Shown one piece after another: positions 6,581 to 14,976 of a DNA stretch of 33,332 bases. The translations under genes were made by a program, and so were the position numbers. The DNA lies in assembly GCA_002708765.1 (NCBI GenBank), contig PAPD01000036.1, positions 1 through 33,332 of the forward strand, read 5' to 3'. Within the stretch, counting starts at the first letter, position 1; every line of letters begins with the position of its first letter. The notes beneath the pieces were generated by a model. It made no database searches. It was given only the letters and a program-made list of their open reading frames with translations, and was not told the origin of the DNA. This DNA comes from Gammaproteobacteria bacterium. Lineage in GTDB: Bacteria > Pseudomonadota > Gammaproteobacteria > Pseudomonadales > Azotimanducaceae.

Positions 6581-8413
6581 ATGGAAATGACGATAGAGCA
6601 GGCACTGAAGCAAGGTGTTGCCGCACATAAAGAGGGCAAGCTTCAAGAAGCTGAACGTTTATATCGGGCAATCCTGCAGTCCCAGCCAGCACACCCTGAC
6701 GCTAACCATAACCTAGGCGTACTAGCAGTATCGGTTAATAAAGCCGCGGCAGCTTTGCCATTATTTAAAACGGCTCTCGAAGTCAACCCACAGATGGAAC
6801 AATTTTGGCTAAGCTATATTGATGCCCTCATAAAAGAACAACAGTTTGAGAATGCCAAGCAAGTCTTTGAGCAGGCAAAGAAGCAGGGGGTGGATGGAGA
6901 CAGGTTAATTTCTTTGGAGGCACAACTCTCGCCTAAAACTAAAAAACCGAACACTGCAGGAGCAAGCCCATCTCAAGAACTACTCAATAGCCTTTTAGGG
7001 CACTATCAGAACGGACGACTTAATGCTGCAGAAAAGCTTGCGGTATCTATTACTAACGAGTTTCCCAAACATCAGTTTGCATGGAAGGTACTTGGAGCGG
7101 TGCTCGGTCAGTCAGGCAGGATACTTGAGGGAGTAGTGGCTATGGAAAAAGCAGTCAAATTGGCTCCAAACGATTCCGAGGCCCACAACAACTTGGGTAA
7201 CACGCTACGAGAACTAGGAAGATTAGACGAAGCTGAAGCAAACTATAAACAAGCTATAGCCTTGAAACCTGACTATGCTGCTCCCCTGAGCAACTTGGGT
7301 GTCACGCTCCAAGGACTTGGTAGATTGGACGAAGCTGAAGCAAGCTGCAGGCAAGCTATAGCCTTGAAACCTGACTTTGCCGAAGCCCACAGCAACTTGG
7401 GAATGATTCTGAATGCATTGGGGATGAGAGAAAATGCCTTAAAGCACTTTCAAATAAGCCTTGACTTAGAAAGGGGTTCCAAGCTCTTAGATCCGAAACA
7501 TATAAGTTTTATAAGCATAAGCAAAGCAAAAATAGATCATGATATTGAACAGTTCGAATACCTGGCTGGCTCAGGATATGACACTACAAAATTTAATGAA
7601 CTTGCTGCTGTTTATAGAATTGTTGCGTCAGAAATTGACTGTGCGTCAGACACGGAAGTTGTTCCCCTAAGTGATAAACATCGAGGGCTTTTGGGTGACA
7701 CGTACAATCGACCTTTTCACATTCTTGAGGCTCCTTTATTAGACGAACCGACGATAGGTAAAAATCTAAATGTAAATAAAATAACTAATGATTATTTTAG
7801 CCATGAGTTCGGTTTAACGTATATTGATGAATTCTTAAGCCCTAAGGCCCTTTCCTCACTATGGGATTTTTTACTAGGAAGCACTATTTGGTTTGATTTC
7901 TCTCATAGTAATGGCTACATAGGAGCTTATCTAAAAGATGGTTTGTCTTCTCCATTAATTCTGCAAATTGCAGAAGATCTCCGGCTCAAGCTCCCCAAGA
8001 TATTCAAACATCACAAATTGACGCAGCTATGGGCATATAAATATGATAGTCGTGCGAGGGATAAAGGCTCTTTTGGTGGGATAGGTGCTCACGCCGATTT
8101 TGCGGCTATAAATGTGAACTTTTGGATTACTCCGAATTCGGCAAACCTGAATAAATTATCTGGTGGTTTAGTTGTATATAACTCCGAGGCTCCTAAAGAG
8201 TGGAATTTTAAGACGTATAATAATGATGAAAAAAGAATTCGTAAAGAGATTACAAAGCGTGGGGGAAATAAAATAGTCATACCTTATAATGAAAATCGAG
8301 CGGTAATTTTTAATTCAAATTTGTTCCATGAAACAGACAACATCGACTTCAAAGATGGATATGAAAATCGTCGTATTAATGTGACGATGTTATTTGGGGA
8401 AAGAGAATTATAA
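6581..8413 (+). CDS. TPR / 2-oxoglutarate-Fe(II) oxygenase fusion protein
   Basis: This 610-residue protein has tetratricopeptide repeats over about residues 1-310 and a double-stranded beta-helix oxygenase over about 395-610. The TPRs include two almost identical adjacent units (NNLGNTLRELGRLDEAEANY and the next, SNLGVTLQGLGRLDEAEASC). The oxygenase shows the iron triad His504-x-Asp506 in IGAHADFAAINV and His583 in NLFHETD, plus Arg597/598 in RRINVTMLF to bind 2-oxoglutarate. It is a predicted cytoplasmic hydroxylase whose TPRs may select a peptide or protein substrate; the substrate is unknown. GGAGTT lies about 13 nt before the ATG, and a second ATG at 6587 is possible. By eye the oxygenase half is much more AT-rich than neighbouring core genes, which fits acquisition with the island. 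Confidence 0.85.
   Translation: MEMTIEQALKQGVAAHKEGKLQEAERLYRAILQSQPAHPDANHNLGVLAVSVNKAAAALPLFKTALEVNPQMEQFWLSYIDALIKEQQFENAKQVFEQAKKQGVDGDRLISLEAQLSPKTKKPNTAGASPSQELLNSLLGHYQNGRLNAAEKLAVSITNEFPKHQFAWKVLGAVLGQSGRILEGVVAMEKAVKLAPNDSEAHNNLGNTLRELGRLDEAEANYKQAIALKPDYAAPLSNLGVTLQGLGRLDEAEASCRQAIALKPDFAEAHSNLGMILNALGMRENALKHFQISLDLERGSKLLDPKHISFISISKAKIDHDIEQFEYLAGSGYDTTKFNELAAVYRIVASEIDCASDTEVVPLSDKHRGLLGDTYNRPFHILEAPLLDEPTIGKNLNVNKITNDYFSHEFGLTYIDEFLSPKALSSLWDFLLGSTIWFDFSHSNGYIGAYLKDGLSSPLILQIAEDLRLKLPKIFKHHKLTQLWAYKYDSRARDKGSFGGIGAHADFAAINVNFWITPNSANLNKLSGGLVVYNSEAPKEWNFKTYNNDEKRIRKEITKRGGNKIVIPYNENRAVIFNSNLFHETDNIDFKDGYENRRINVTMLFGEREL
7190..7420 (+). repeat. 102-bp tandem repeat encoding identical TPR units
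   Basis: The sequence starting AACTTGGGT recurs at 7190, 7292 and 7394, a period of exactly 102 bp or 34 codons, one TPR unit. The first two units are nearly identical at DNA level, including GACGAAGCTGAAGCAA and GCTATAGCCTTGAAACCTGA. The third matches only at its start. This implies recent duplication of one TPR rather than ancient divergence. Confidence 0.85.
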
Positions 8414-8492
8414 ACATCTAATAAATATTTGAACAAACTAAGCCAACCCATTCTCAACCAAATCGTTCGTCCAAATTACTAATACCATCGTA

Positions 8493-8654
8493 TCATTCAC
8501 CTAGGTCTTCATAATCCCTGCCATCAGAGGCTTTTAAAATCTCTTGTCTTTGATCCGGTTCGGGAGGATCGCTTGGAACGTACAACTGGGTCCCGCAAGC
8601 GATACAGAATTTCGCGCCTTCCTCTGCTTTTTGACCACATTTATGGCAGAACAT
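8493..8654 (-). CDS. small zinc-ribbon protein
   Basis: A 53-residue protein begins MFCHKCGQKAEEGAKFCIAC. Its two CxxC knuckles (Cys3/Cys6 and Cys17/Cys20) form a classic zinc ribbon; the tail is acidic and Pro-rich (VPSDPPEPDQ). A longer frame starts at 8717, but GGGAGA about 9 nt before the ATG at 8654, and the conserved pattern of zinc-ribbon proteins beginning almost at the first Cys, favour the short start. The function is unknown; such ribbons mediate nucleic-acid or protein contacts. It is the only minus-strand gene of the island, convergent with the TPR-oxygenase gene. Confidence 0.7.
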   Translation of the reverse strand: MFCHKCGQKAEEGAKFCIACGTQLYVPSDPPEPDQRQEILKASDGRDYEDLGE

Positions 8655-8785
8655 TACTAATTTTCTCCCATTACCATTTAACCGATGTTGTTTGAGCAGA
8701 TTACTATCCCAGAGCAAGATATGGAACCAGCTGAACCGAGGGGTAGGGTGTTTAAATTAGGGCTTGTGTGATGTAGCCTGATTTT

Positions 8786-9268
8786 ATGAAATTGATCTCT
8801 AAATACTATGTTTCATTGATCTTGCTTGTCCTCAGTGTGACAGTCGAGGCAAAGCTTGAGGCCGACATTGCTCAAGTCTTGCGCGTGGTAGACGGGGACA
8901 GTATCACTGTGAAAGTTGACCAAACCAACTACCGCATCAGATTAGCTGAGATAGACGCCCCTGAAATGGCTCAGCCATGGGGAAAAGAGTCAAAATCTGC
9001 CCTAAGAGAAAAACTCCAAGACAAGGAAGTGGCGTTAGAGGTCATTGATGCAGACCGTTATGGCAGGCTTGTCGCGATGGTGTTCCTCAATGGTCGTCAA
9101 ATTAACCGGGAAATGGTGGAGGAAGGGCACGCCTGGGTCTATCTGGAATACTTGAGAGATGACTCCCTTTTAAAACCTGAAGCCACTGCGAAGAGAAAAA
9201 AGATCGGTCTTTGGGGGTTTGAGGGAGCGATACCCCCTTGGGAATGGAGAAAAAGCAAAAGGAAGTAA
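8786..9268 (+). CDS. secreted thermonuclease-like (SNase) protein
   Basis: This 160-residue protein has a cleavable signal peptide (MKLISKYYVSLILLVLSVTV, cleavage likely after EA at residue 22) and a staphylococcal-nuclease fold. VVDGDSITV, IRLAEIDAPE and DRYGRLVAMVF carry the expected residues: Arg52, Asp57, Glu60 and Arg94 align with Arg35, Asp40, Glu43 and Arg87 of S. aureus nuclease. It therefore should be a catalytically competent Ca-dependent nuclease cutting DNA and RNA in the periplasm or outside the cell, for nutrient scavenging or competition. No strong Shine-Dalgarno is visible. It is the last gene before the second island repeat. A GAGGGA/TCCCTC hairpin (9278-9300) just past the stop could terminate it. 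Confidence 0.9.
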   Translation: MKLISKYYVSLILLVLSVTVEAKLEADIAQVLRVVDGDSITVKVDQTNYRIRLAEIDAPEMAQPWGKESKSALREKLQDKEVALEVIDADRYGRLVAMVFLNGRQINREMVEEGHAWVYLEYLRDDSLLKPEATAKRKKIGLWGFEGAIPPWEWRKSKRK

Positions 9269-9381
9269 TACAGCTTGGAGGGAAATACAATTAATCCCTC
9301 GCGGGTAATGATTTGGCTTTTTGTTGGTAGGCTTTAAATATTTTACTTAAGCAACTGATTTTAATATATTTTAGTAGCCGG

Positions 9382-9435
9382 CCCGGGCACCACTTCCTCG
9401 GTTGATGCGGACTCATCAAGTCCGCTAATACCAAA
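9382..9435 (+). repeat. direct repeat copy 2 (attR-like)
   Basis: A second copy of the repeat at 6168-6221 (49 of 54 bp). It begins CCCGGGCACCACT, the tRNA-Leu 3' end. Similarity extends a few bases further upstream (CCGG, with one base fewer than in the tRNA gene), but no tRNA body is present. The hairpin CGGACT/AGTCCG recurs at 9408-9424 with a different loop. It marks the right edge of the putative 3.2-kb island. The preceding stretch 9269-9381 holds no gene. Confidence 0.75.
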
Positions 9436-9503
9436 TTTTTCAAAACCCCTAAATCAACCCGAAGATAACTAATAAAGATGCGGTTGATGACATAGAAATT
9501 TAA

Positions 9504-9815
9504 CTTTTTAGTTGGAAAGCCAAAGCGATCCTTGTTTTTAGAGGCATCGATTTTGACGGGCAGACGGCTATCAGATTTGAGGGAGACGTAAACGATGGCC
9601 TACCGGATGGCTTAGGCGAATTGGCTTTCGCAAATGGCGTCAAGTATGTCGGCAATTTTAAGGGAGGCAAGAGACACGGCAAGGGTGATTTATTGAGGGC
9701 CGATGGCCATAGTTACAAAGGCTCATGGAGAGATGGTAAGATTCGTCGAGGAATCCTCGGAAGAAGTTACCGCGATAGCGATGGGAAAAAGTACAGAGGC
9801 TCATGGACCTTTTGA
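9504..9815 (+). pseudogene. 5'-truncated MORN-repeat protein
   Basis: An open frame after a stop at 9501 encodes about 103 residues. It contains MORN repeats: GDVNDGLPDGLGELAFANG, then YVGNFKGGKRHGKGDLLRAD, then YKGSWRDGKI, then YRGSWTF and a stop. MORN repeats usually bind membranes or scaffold proteins. No ATG lies in frame in the open stretch; the first usable start is TTG at 9621, inside a repeat. The frame begins about 70 bp past the attR-like repeat, so the 5' end may have been lost when the island inserted or rearranged. Its last 35 bp overlap the preferred start of the downstream dioxygenase in another frame. It could still be translated from TTG, but an intact gene is unlikely. Confidence 0.6.
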
Positions 9816-10596
9816 TTCATCACGAAAGGTAGAAACTGCTTACTTTGACGACTTGGAAGCAAATGGCTTTTGTGTCGTGGAAGATATTCTTTCTGCCGGT
9901 GAGGTGTTCGATATTCGGAAAAAACTGCTCGCCGCGGCGCGGGAAAGCAATCGCCGAGGAGTACCTACCCACATTCCAAGTCTAGACCAAAATGACTCAA
10001 ATATAAGGATATTCAATCTATTAGATTTAGATCCTGTTTTTTTAGAATTAATGGGGAGATCAGAAGCGATCAAGTTTGTAAAACAACTTATTGGGGAAGA
10101 TTTTATCGTTTCGAACTTTACCGCCAACATTGCGCTCCCTGGCGCGAAATCAATGCATGCTCATTCTGATCTAGGAATTGTTTTTCCTGGTCCCTGGCTT
10201 GAGCCTTGGTCGATGAACACTCTTTGGTGCCTGGACGATATCTACTTTGAAAACGGAGCCACTAGGTACTTACCCAAAAGCCACCATATAGAGAAAGCAG
10301 CCGACGTCCCTCTCGATATGTTAGATAAGATGTTGTCATTTGAAGCAAAAGCAGGTTCCCTGATTATCATGGATGGGAGGTTGTGGCACACATCTGGCGA
10401 AAATGTCACGCAAAATGAGGAACGTGCGATTGTGTTTGGATACTACTCAGCCGCATTTCTTCGTCCACAAGTGAATTGGAATGTGCTTCTAGCCGAAGAA
10501 ACCCAACAGGCACTATCAAAACAACAGCGAAAGTGGCTAGGATTGAATGGCACTGCAAACACTGTCAGCGCTAACTTTACTGAGGGATCACCTTAG
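9781..10596 (+). CDS. phytanoyl-CoA dioxygenase (PhyH)-like 2OG-Fe(II) oxygenase
   Basis: From 9781 this is a 271-residue non-haem iron dioxygenase. The iron ligands are His128-x-Asp130 in MHAHSDLGIV and the distal His203 in LWHTSGEN. Arg215 in RAIVFGYY should bind 2-oxoglutarate. WCLDDIYFENGATRYLPKSH is the typical PhyH segment before the distal His. The family hydroxylates diverse small molecules, so the substrate cannot be named. The open frame reaches back to an ATG at 9703, but residues encoded upstream of 9815 overlap the MORN-repeat sequence in another frame and look non-native. 9781 is the last ATG before the conserved region, without a clear Shine-Dalgarno. The real N-terminus may therefore have been replaced by a junction. 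Confidence 0.82.
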   Translation: MGKSTEAHGPFDSSRKVETAYFDDLEANGFCVVEDILSAGEVFDIRKKLLAAARESNRRGVPTHIPSLDQNDSNIRIFNLLDLDPVFLELMGRSEAIKFVKQLIGEDFIVSNFTANIALPGAKSMHAHSDLGIVFPGPWLEPWSMNTLWCLDDIYFENGATRYLPKSHHIEKAADVPLDMLDKMLSFEAKAGSLIIMDGRLWHTSGENVTQNEERAIVFGYYSAAFLRPQVNWNVLLAEETQQALSKQQRKWLGLNGTANTVSANFTEGSP

Positions 10597-10735
10597 CTTA
10601 CGCATCTGTGTGAGATCAGGTTTGTTGACGAATGTGACTTCATGGGCTGGTTCTTGTTATTCTTTTTCTAGCAAATTTACCTGTTAATATGTCGTCCTAA
10701 TGATATAGGAACTTGATACCGAAGGGGGTTGGCCC

Positions 10736-12457
10736 ATGTACGACACAATCATCAGAAATGGCACTATCATTGACGGCACTGGTGCAGAACGCTATGTCGC
10801 TGATATTGGGATCAAGGACGGAAAGATAGCCGGGATAGGAGAGATCAGAGAGTCGGCTCCTAAAGAAATCGAGGCTAAAGGTAAGCTGGTTACTCCTGGC
10901 TGGGTAGATGTCCACACTCACTATGACGGACAAGCGACCTGGGATCCTCTTCTGGCTCCTTCCAGCTGGCACGGTGTCACGACAGTGGTAATGGGCAACT
11001 GCGGTGTAGGATTTGCCCCGGTAAGGCCTCAAGATCGGGAATTCCTGATAGAGTTGATGGAAGGCGTGGAGGACATCCCCGGGGCAGCGCTTTCCGAGGG
11101 AATAGATTGGCAATGGGAGAGCTTTCCTGAATATCTGGACGCGCTCGAATCGCTCCCTCGCGCCATCGATGTCGCTACCCAGGTGCCTCACGGAGCTGTT
11201 CGGGCTTACGTTATGGGCGAACGCTGCAATTCGGACTACGCGCCAACAAGAAAAGAAGTCGACCAGATGGCAGCACTAGTAAGAGAAGGGGTTGAAGCAG
11301 GGGCCCTCGGCTTCTCTAGCTCCAAGACACTTCTTCACAAAGATGTTCACGGCGAATACATGCCGGGAACCTTTTCCGGAAACGAGGAGATGCTCGCGTT
11401 AGGGCTCGGAATGAAGGGTCTGAAAAACTCTGTTTTCGAGCTGGTTTCTGACCACCTTGGCGAAGATGAAGAATGGGCATGGGTAACAGATTTTCAGAAA
11501 CAGACCGGGTTGACGGTTACCCTGATCGCTACAACCGCGCCGGCTTATGAGAACAACAAGATGTACAACATCGCGGAGCAGGCGCGGCTTGAGGGCCGTG
11601 AAATCAGGCCACAGGCAGCGGGTCGACCGACCGGAGTGTTGCACGGCCTGCAATCCAGTTTCCACGCATTTGTGGGGCACCCGACCTGGCGTGATGAGCT
11701 TGCCTCTCTTGGCCACGACGATTTGCTGGCCCAGCTCAGTGATCCCGCCGTGAAAGCGAAGTTGCTGTCAGAGCAATCGGTTATAAAGGGTGGCTTGATG
11801 CAGGATCTGCCGGCCCTGATGGGACTTGTTTTTCCTCTGGGAGAGAATCCGAATTACGAGCCAGAATACGAAGATAGTATCGCCGGTATTGCCAACGCGC
11901 GAGGCGAAGACGTGATGGAAGTGATGTATGACATGCTGGTCGCAGGGGAAGGTAAGGAGCTTTTCTACCAACCCCTGGGAGGCTACCAGGGCTATTCGCT
12001 GAACTACCAGAAAAAACTGTTGGAGCATCCCAACGTATTGTTCGGGTTAAGCGATGGCGGTGCTCATTGTGGAGTCATTGCCGATGCAGGTATGCCGACA
12101 TTTATTATGACTCACTGGGGCCGGGATAGAACCCGTGGCGACAAACTTTCGCTTGAGTTTATAGTCAAGTCACTCACGTCGAGTACAGCAGAAGCTTTCG
12201 GTATGTTCGACAGAGGCCGGCTCGAAACCGGAAGAATTGCGGACATCAATATCATTGATTTCGATGCTCTTAGGTTACACAGACCCGAAGCAGTCTTCGA
12301 CTTGCCTGCTGGTGGCAGACGACTCGTCCAGCGTGCTGAGGGCTATGAAACCACTATTAAATCAGGAGAGGTGATCTTCGATAATGGCAATCACACCGGC
12401 GCCCTTCCAGGGAAGCTGGTCCGGCGAAGTGACGAAAGAAACGCAGTCAATGCCTAA
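10736..12457 (+). CDS. amidohydrolase family 3, N-acyl-D-amino-acid deacylase-like
   Basis: This 573-residue metal-dependent hydrolase has the amidohydrolase beta-sandwich start MYDTIIRNGTIIDGTG and a metal-binding HxH (His60, His62) in GWVDVHTHYDGQATWDP. VVMGNCGVGFAPVRP carries the Cys that co-binds zinc in D-aminoacylases. HGAVRAYVMG, FELVSDHLGEDEE and SDGGAHCGVIADAG supply further ligands and the catalytic Asp. The family removes acyl groups from N-acyl-D-amino acids or related amides. This longer subtype is common in environmental bacteria and its natural substrate is mostly untested. The start follows AAGGGGG at good spacing. It is a single gene with about 240 bp before the next one on the same strand, and there is no signal peptide. 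Confidence 0.88.
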   Translation: MYDTIIRNGTIIDGTGAERYVADIGIKDGKIAGIGEIRESAPKEIEAKGKLVTPGWVDVHTHYDGQATWDPLLAPSSWHGVTTVVMGNCGVGFAPVRPQDREFLIELMEGVEDIPGAALSEGIDWQWESFPEYLDALESLPRAIDVATQVPHGAVRAYVMGERCNSDYAPTRKEVDQMAALVREGVEAGALGFSSSKTLLHKDVHGEYMPGTFSGNEEMLALGLGMKGLKNSVFELVSDHLGEDEEWAWVTDFQKQTGLTVTLIATTAPAYENNKMYNIAEQARLEGREIRPQAAGRPTGVLHGLQSSFHAFVGHPTWRDELASLGHDDLLAQLSDPAVKAKLLSEQSVIKGGLMQDLPALMGLVFPLGENPNYEPEYEDSIAGIANARGEDVMEVMYDMLVAGEGKELFYQPLGGYQGYSLNYQKKLLEHPNVLFGLSDGGAHCGVIADAGMPTFIMTHWGRDRTRGDKLSLEFIVKSLTSSTAEAFGMFDRGRLETGRIADINIIDFDALRLHRPEAVFDLPAGGRRLVQRAEGYETTIKSGEVIFDNGNHTGALPGKLVRRSDERNAVNA

Positions 12458-12694
12458 GAGCCAGCAATAGGGGTTTAATATCCAAGAAAAGGCTTGTCTC
12501 TCTGAGCCCAGCCCTCGCTAACCGGTCGGTGGGTGTACAAGGAATTCTGCCAGGCGTCATCGACGAAGTGCCCGGACATTGCCCCACCCCTTATAAAAAT
12601 TAAGAATTGATGACTTCGGTTCCGCGGTCAGTCATTTAACCGTCATTTGACAGGCGATGGCCTATATTACAACCTGTCGGATAACAGATAAACA

Positions 12695-14617
12695 ATGGCC
12701 AGAAAGATGGTAATGAAAACCAAAATAACGAGACGCGACCTGCTCAATGGCATTGTAATCGGCGCAGGCGGTTTTCTGTTACCTGCCTACGGAACAGAAT
12801 CTGCTGCGAGGTCATGGTCCAGTGTTAGTCCTGAAGCCCTCGCCGAGTACTATCCACCCACCCTGACCGGTATGCGTGGCAGTCACGTAGGTTCCTTTGA
12901 AGTCGCGCATGCATTGGCGTGGCAGGGACAGAAACCTGATTCTTATAAATCACTGAATGAACACTATGATCTGGTCGTTGTCGGCGGGGGCATGAGCGGA
13001 CTTGCAGCAGCCTGGTACTACCGGAAAAAAACAGATCCTGCAGCTCGCATTCTGATTCTTGATAATCACGACGACTTTGGCGGGCATGCCAAGCGAAATG
13101 AGTTTCACTACAAAGGCAGGATGCTCCTGAGCCTCGGTGGCGCTCAGAACCTTGATAATCCAAGCAACTACGGTGACGTCGCCGGAAGTCTATTGATTGA
13201 TCTGGGTATAGACGAAGCAGCCATAGCACAAATGGCTGCCAACACACCTGACGACTATGTCCTTGGAGGAAAGCTGGGTGGGGATGTTGGTATGACAGTA
13301 CCTGATGGCGAGGAACATCTGACTATCGGCGGTCACTGGTTAAAGTTCTTCCATGGAAGGGGTGATTATCGAGCCGCAGTCCGAAAGTTACCGATCCCGG
13401 AAAATCAAAAGGATAAGTTGGTAGCGTTTTTTGGTGGCGAGAAGGACTTCCTGGATGACCTGTCACTGACCAAGAAATGGGACTATGTAAACAACAACAG
13501 CTACAACCAGTTTTTGTTGGACCGTGTCGGGCTTTCAATCGACACAATTCCCATACTGGATGCACATCTACTTATCTTGAATGGACCCTCTGGATGGAAC
13601 CACACGGTGCTTGAAGGCATCCTGGTTGGCAGCCCAGGGCTCCGCGCCCTGGGCTGGCTCGCAGACTTTGTCGATTCTATTGCAGCCAGACTGATTGATG
13701 ACCTCGCAGGTGAAATTCGCATGTTCCCCGATGGGAACGCCTCTGTTGCCCGCCTTCTGGTTCAGAAAATGATTCCAGGCGTGGCGCCCGGCATGAAGGG
13801 TATTGAGGATGTGGCTGTTACCCGATTCGACTACAGCGCTCTCGATCAGTCCGACCAATCGGTACGAGTTCGTCTCAACAGTACAGCCGTTGGCGTTAAA
13901 GAAGTCGGTGACTACGTAAAGGTAGACTACGTGCAACAAGGTAAGCCTTTAAGTATTGCGGCCAGCCATTGTGTCCTGGCCTGCTATAACAATCTTATTC
14001 CAGATCTCTGCCCCGAGATGAGCGAAGCTCAAAAAAACGGATTGAGTTATGGGGTTCGGGTACCCTTTGTTTATGCCAACGTGCTCCTCGACAATGGCCA
14101 AGCATTCGGCAGACTCGGAGTAACCTTCACGCATTGTCCTTATGACCCTTTTCAGTGGGTCAGCGCGGCACCGACGATGGCATCAGGAGGTTACGAACCA
14201 CCAAGGGGACCCGATGATCCCATGGTGGTTTTCATGATGGCTTCCCCCACGCCCGCCGATGGAACCAAGGGAACAACTCGGGATCTTCTGCGTATGGGGC
14301 GTCATAAAATCTACGCGTCCACATTCGATGATTACGAGCAACAGATCCGTAATCAACTTCAACGGATGCTTGGTAGGTATGGCTTCGATCATGAAGCGGA
14401 CATCAAGGCAATTACCGTTAATCGGATCCCTCATGGCTACGCCTACTGGTACCAGGGCCTGGATGATCCGGAATGGGAGGAGGGGCAAGCTCCGCATGAA
14501 ATCGGGCGGCAGCAGTTTGGACGTATTTCGATCGCGAATACCGACTCTGAAGTCACGCCTTATATGAATGCAGCATTTGATGCAGCGCATCGGGCAGTCG
14601 AAGAGCAACTTCAATAA
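12695..14617 (+). CDS. Tat-exported FAD oxidoreductase, spermidine dehydrogenase-like
   Basis: This 640-residue protein begins with a twin-arginine-type signal (KITRRDLLNGIVIGAGGF, about residues 10-27). A Rossmann FAD-binding motif follows in DLVVVGGGMSGLAAAWYYR (from residue 92), then the dinucleotide segment RILILDNHDDFGGHAKRNEF. The arrangement ALAWQGQKPDSY before the FAD motif, and the overall length, resemble bacterial spermidine dehydrogenase, which oxidises polyamines in the periplasm and feeds electrons to the respiratory chain. The similarity is from memory, so a different amine or alcohol substrate is possible. Upstream, the direct repeats GTCATTTAAC (12631-12640) and GTCATTTGAC (12642-12651), 11 bp apart, are candidate regulator sites. 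Confidence 0.8.
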   Translation: MARKMVMKTKITRRDLLNGIVIGAGGFLLPAYGTESAARSWSSVSPEALAEYYPPTLTGMRGSHVGSFEVAHALAWQGQKPDSYKSLNEHYDLVVVGGGMSGLAAAWYYRKKTDPAARILILDNHDDFGGHAKRNEFHYKGRMLLSLGGAQNLDNPSNYGDVAGSLLIDLGIDEAAIAQMAANTPDDYVLGGKLGGDVGMTVPDGEEHLTIGGHWLKFFHGRGDYRAAVRKLPIPENQKDKLVAFFGGEKDFLDDLSLTKKWDYVNNNSYNQFLLDRVGLSIDTIPILDAHLLILNGPSGWNHTVLEGILVGSPGLRALGWLADFVDSIAARLIDDLAGEIRMFPDGNASVARLLVQKMIPGVAPGMKGIEDVAVTRFDYSALDQSDQSVRVRLNSTAVGVKEVGDYVKVDYVQQGKPLSIAASHCVLACYNNLIPDLCPEMSEAQKNGLSYGVRVPFVYANVLLDNGQAFGRLGVTFTHCPYDPFQWVSAAPTMASGGYEPPRGPDDPMVVFMMASPTPADGTKGTTRDLLRMGRHKIYASTFDDYEQQIRNQLQRMLGRYGFDHEADIKAITVNRIPHGYAYWYQGLDDPEWEEGQAPHEIGRQQFGRISIANTDSEVTPYMNAAFDAAHRAVEEQLQ

Positions 14618-14976
14618 CCAATTCAACAAGGTCGTGCGAAAGGTATGACAGGGAACACTTTCAAAATGCCTCTGGAATCTGCAGGAGAAAAGAAACCATC
14701 AAACCTGATTTCAAAAGCGTGTTTCACAACGGTAGATAATGATGAAACAACCCTAAGCTTCTATTAAGTCCATCAGAAGAGAAATCCGAAATTGAAAAAA
14801 AGATTCGGTGTCCATGTTTATTGTATTGAAAATAAGTTGCGATGAGTTATTATCGTCGCCGCTTTATTATGAGGTACTGTGAAGCGTTCAGAAGTTTCCT
14901 TCGCTTGCGGGTGTTTTGAGTAAAAATAATTAGCAATTCCCAGGCTGTTTTTCTCGTTAGGAGTTGAAAAAAAGTT
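14618..14976 (+). other. 359-bp non-coding stretch before the one-carbon genes
   Basis: No supported gene. It holds a 40-codon frame at 14645-14767 with no recognisable similarity. Further on are a promoter-like pair (14826-14853), an imperfect hairpin near AAGCG...CGCTT (about 14883-14910), and an AGGAG about 14 nt before the next start. No known riboswitch pattern was recognised. The length leaves room for an RNA leader or regulator sites. Confidence 0.5.
14826..14853 (+). promoter_or_regulatory. candidate sigma70 promoter of the GcvT-like/MetF operon
   Basis: TTGAAA (14826-14831) and TATTAT (14848-14853) are separated by 16 bp, each one or two bases from consensus. Initiation near 14860 would give a leader of about 115 nt before the GcvT-like gene. 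Confidence 0.45.

Noticed and set aside
12825-13247. 140-codon minus-strand frame inside the FAD oxidoreductase gene
   Set aside because: It is antisense to the intact Tat signal and FAD-binding region and has no domain of its own.
14645-14767. 40-codon frame in the gap before the GcvT-like gene
   Set aside because: AAAGG is only 2 nt from the ATG, there is no recognisable domain, and the composition is ordinary. It cannot be told from chance.
14618-14976. Riboswitch before the one-carbon genes
   Set aside because: A folate, SAM or glycine riboswitch would make sense here, but none of their conserved cores could be recognised.
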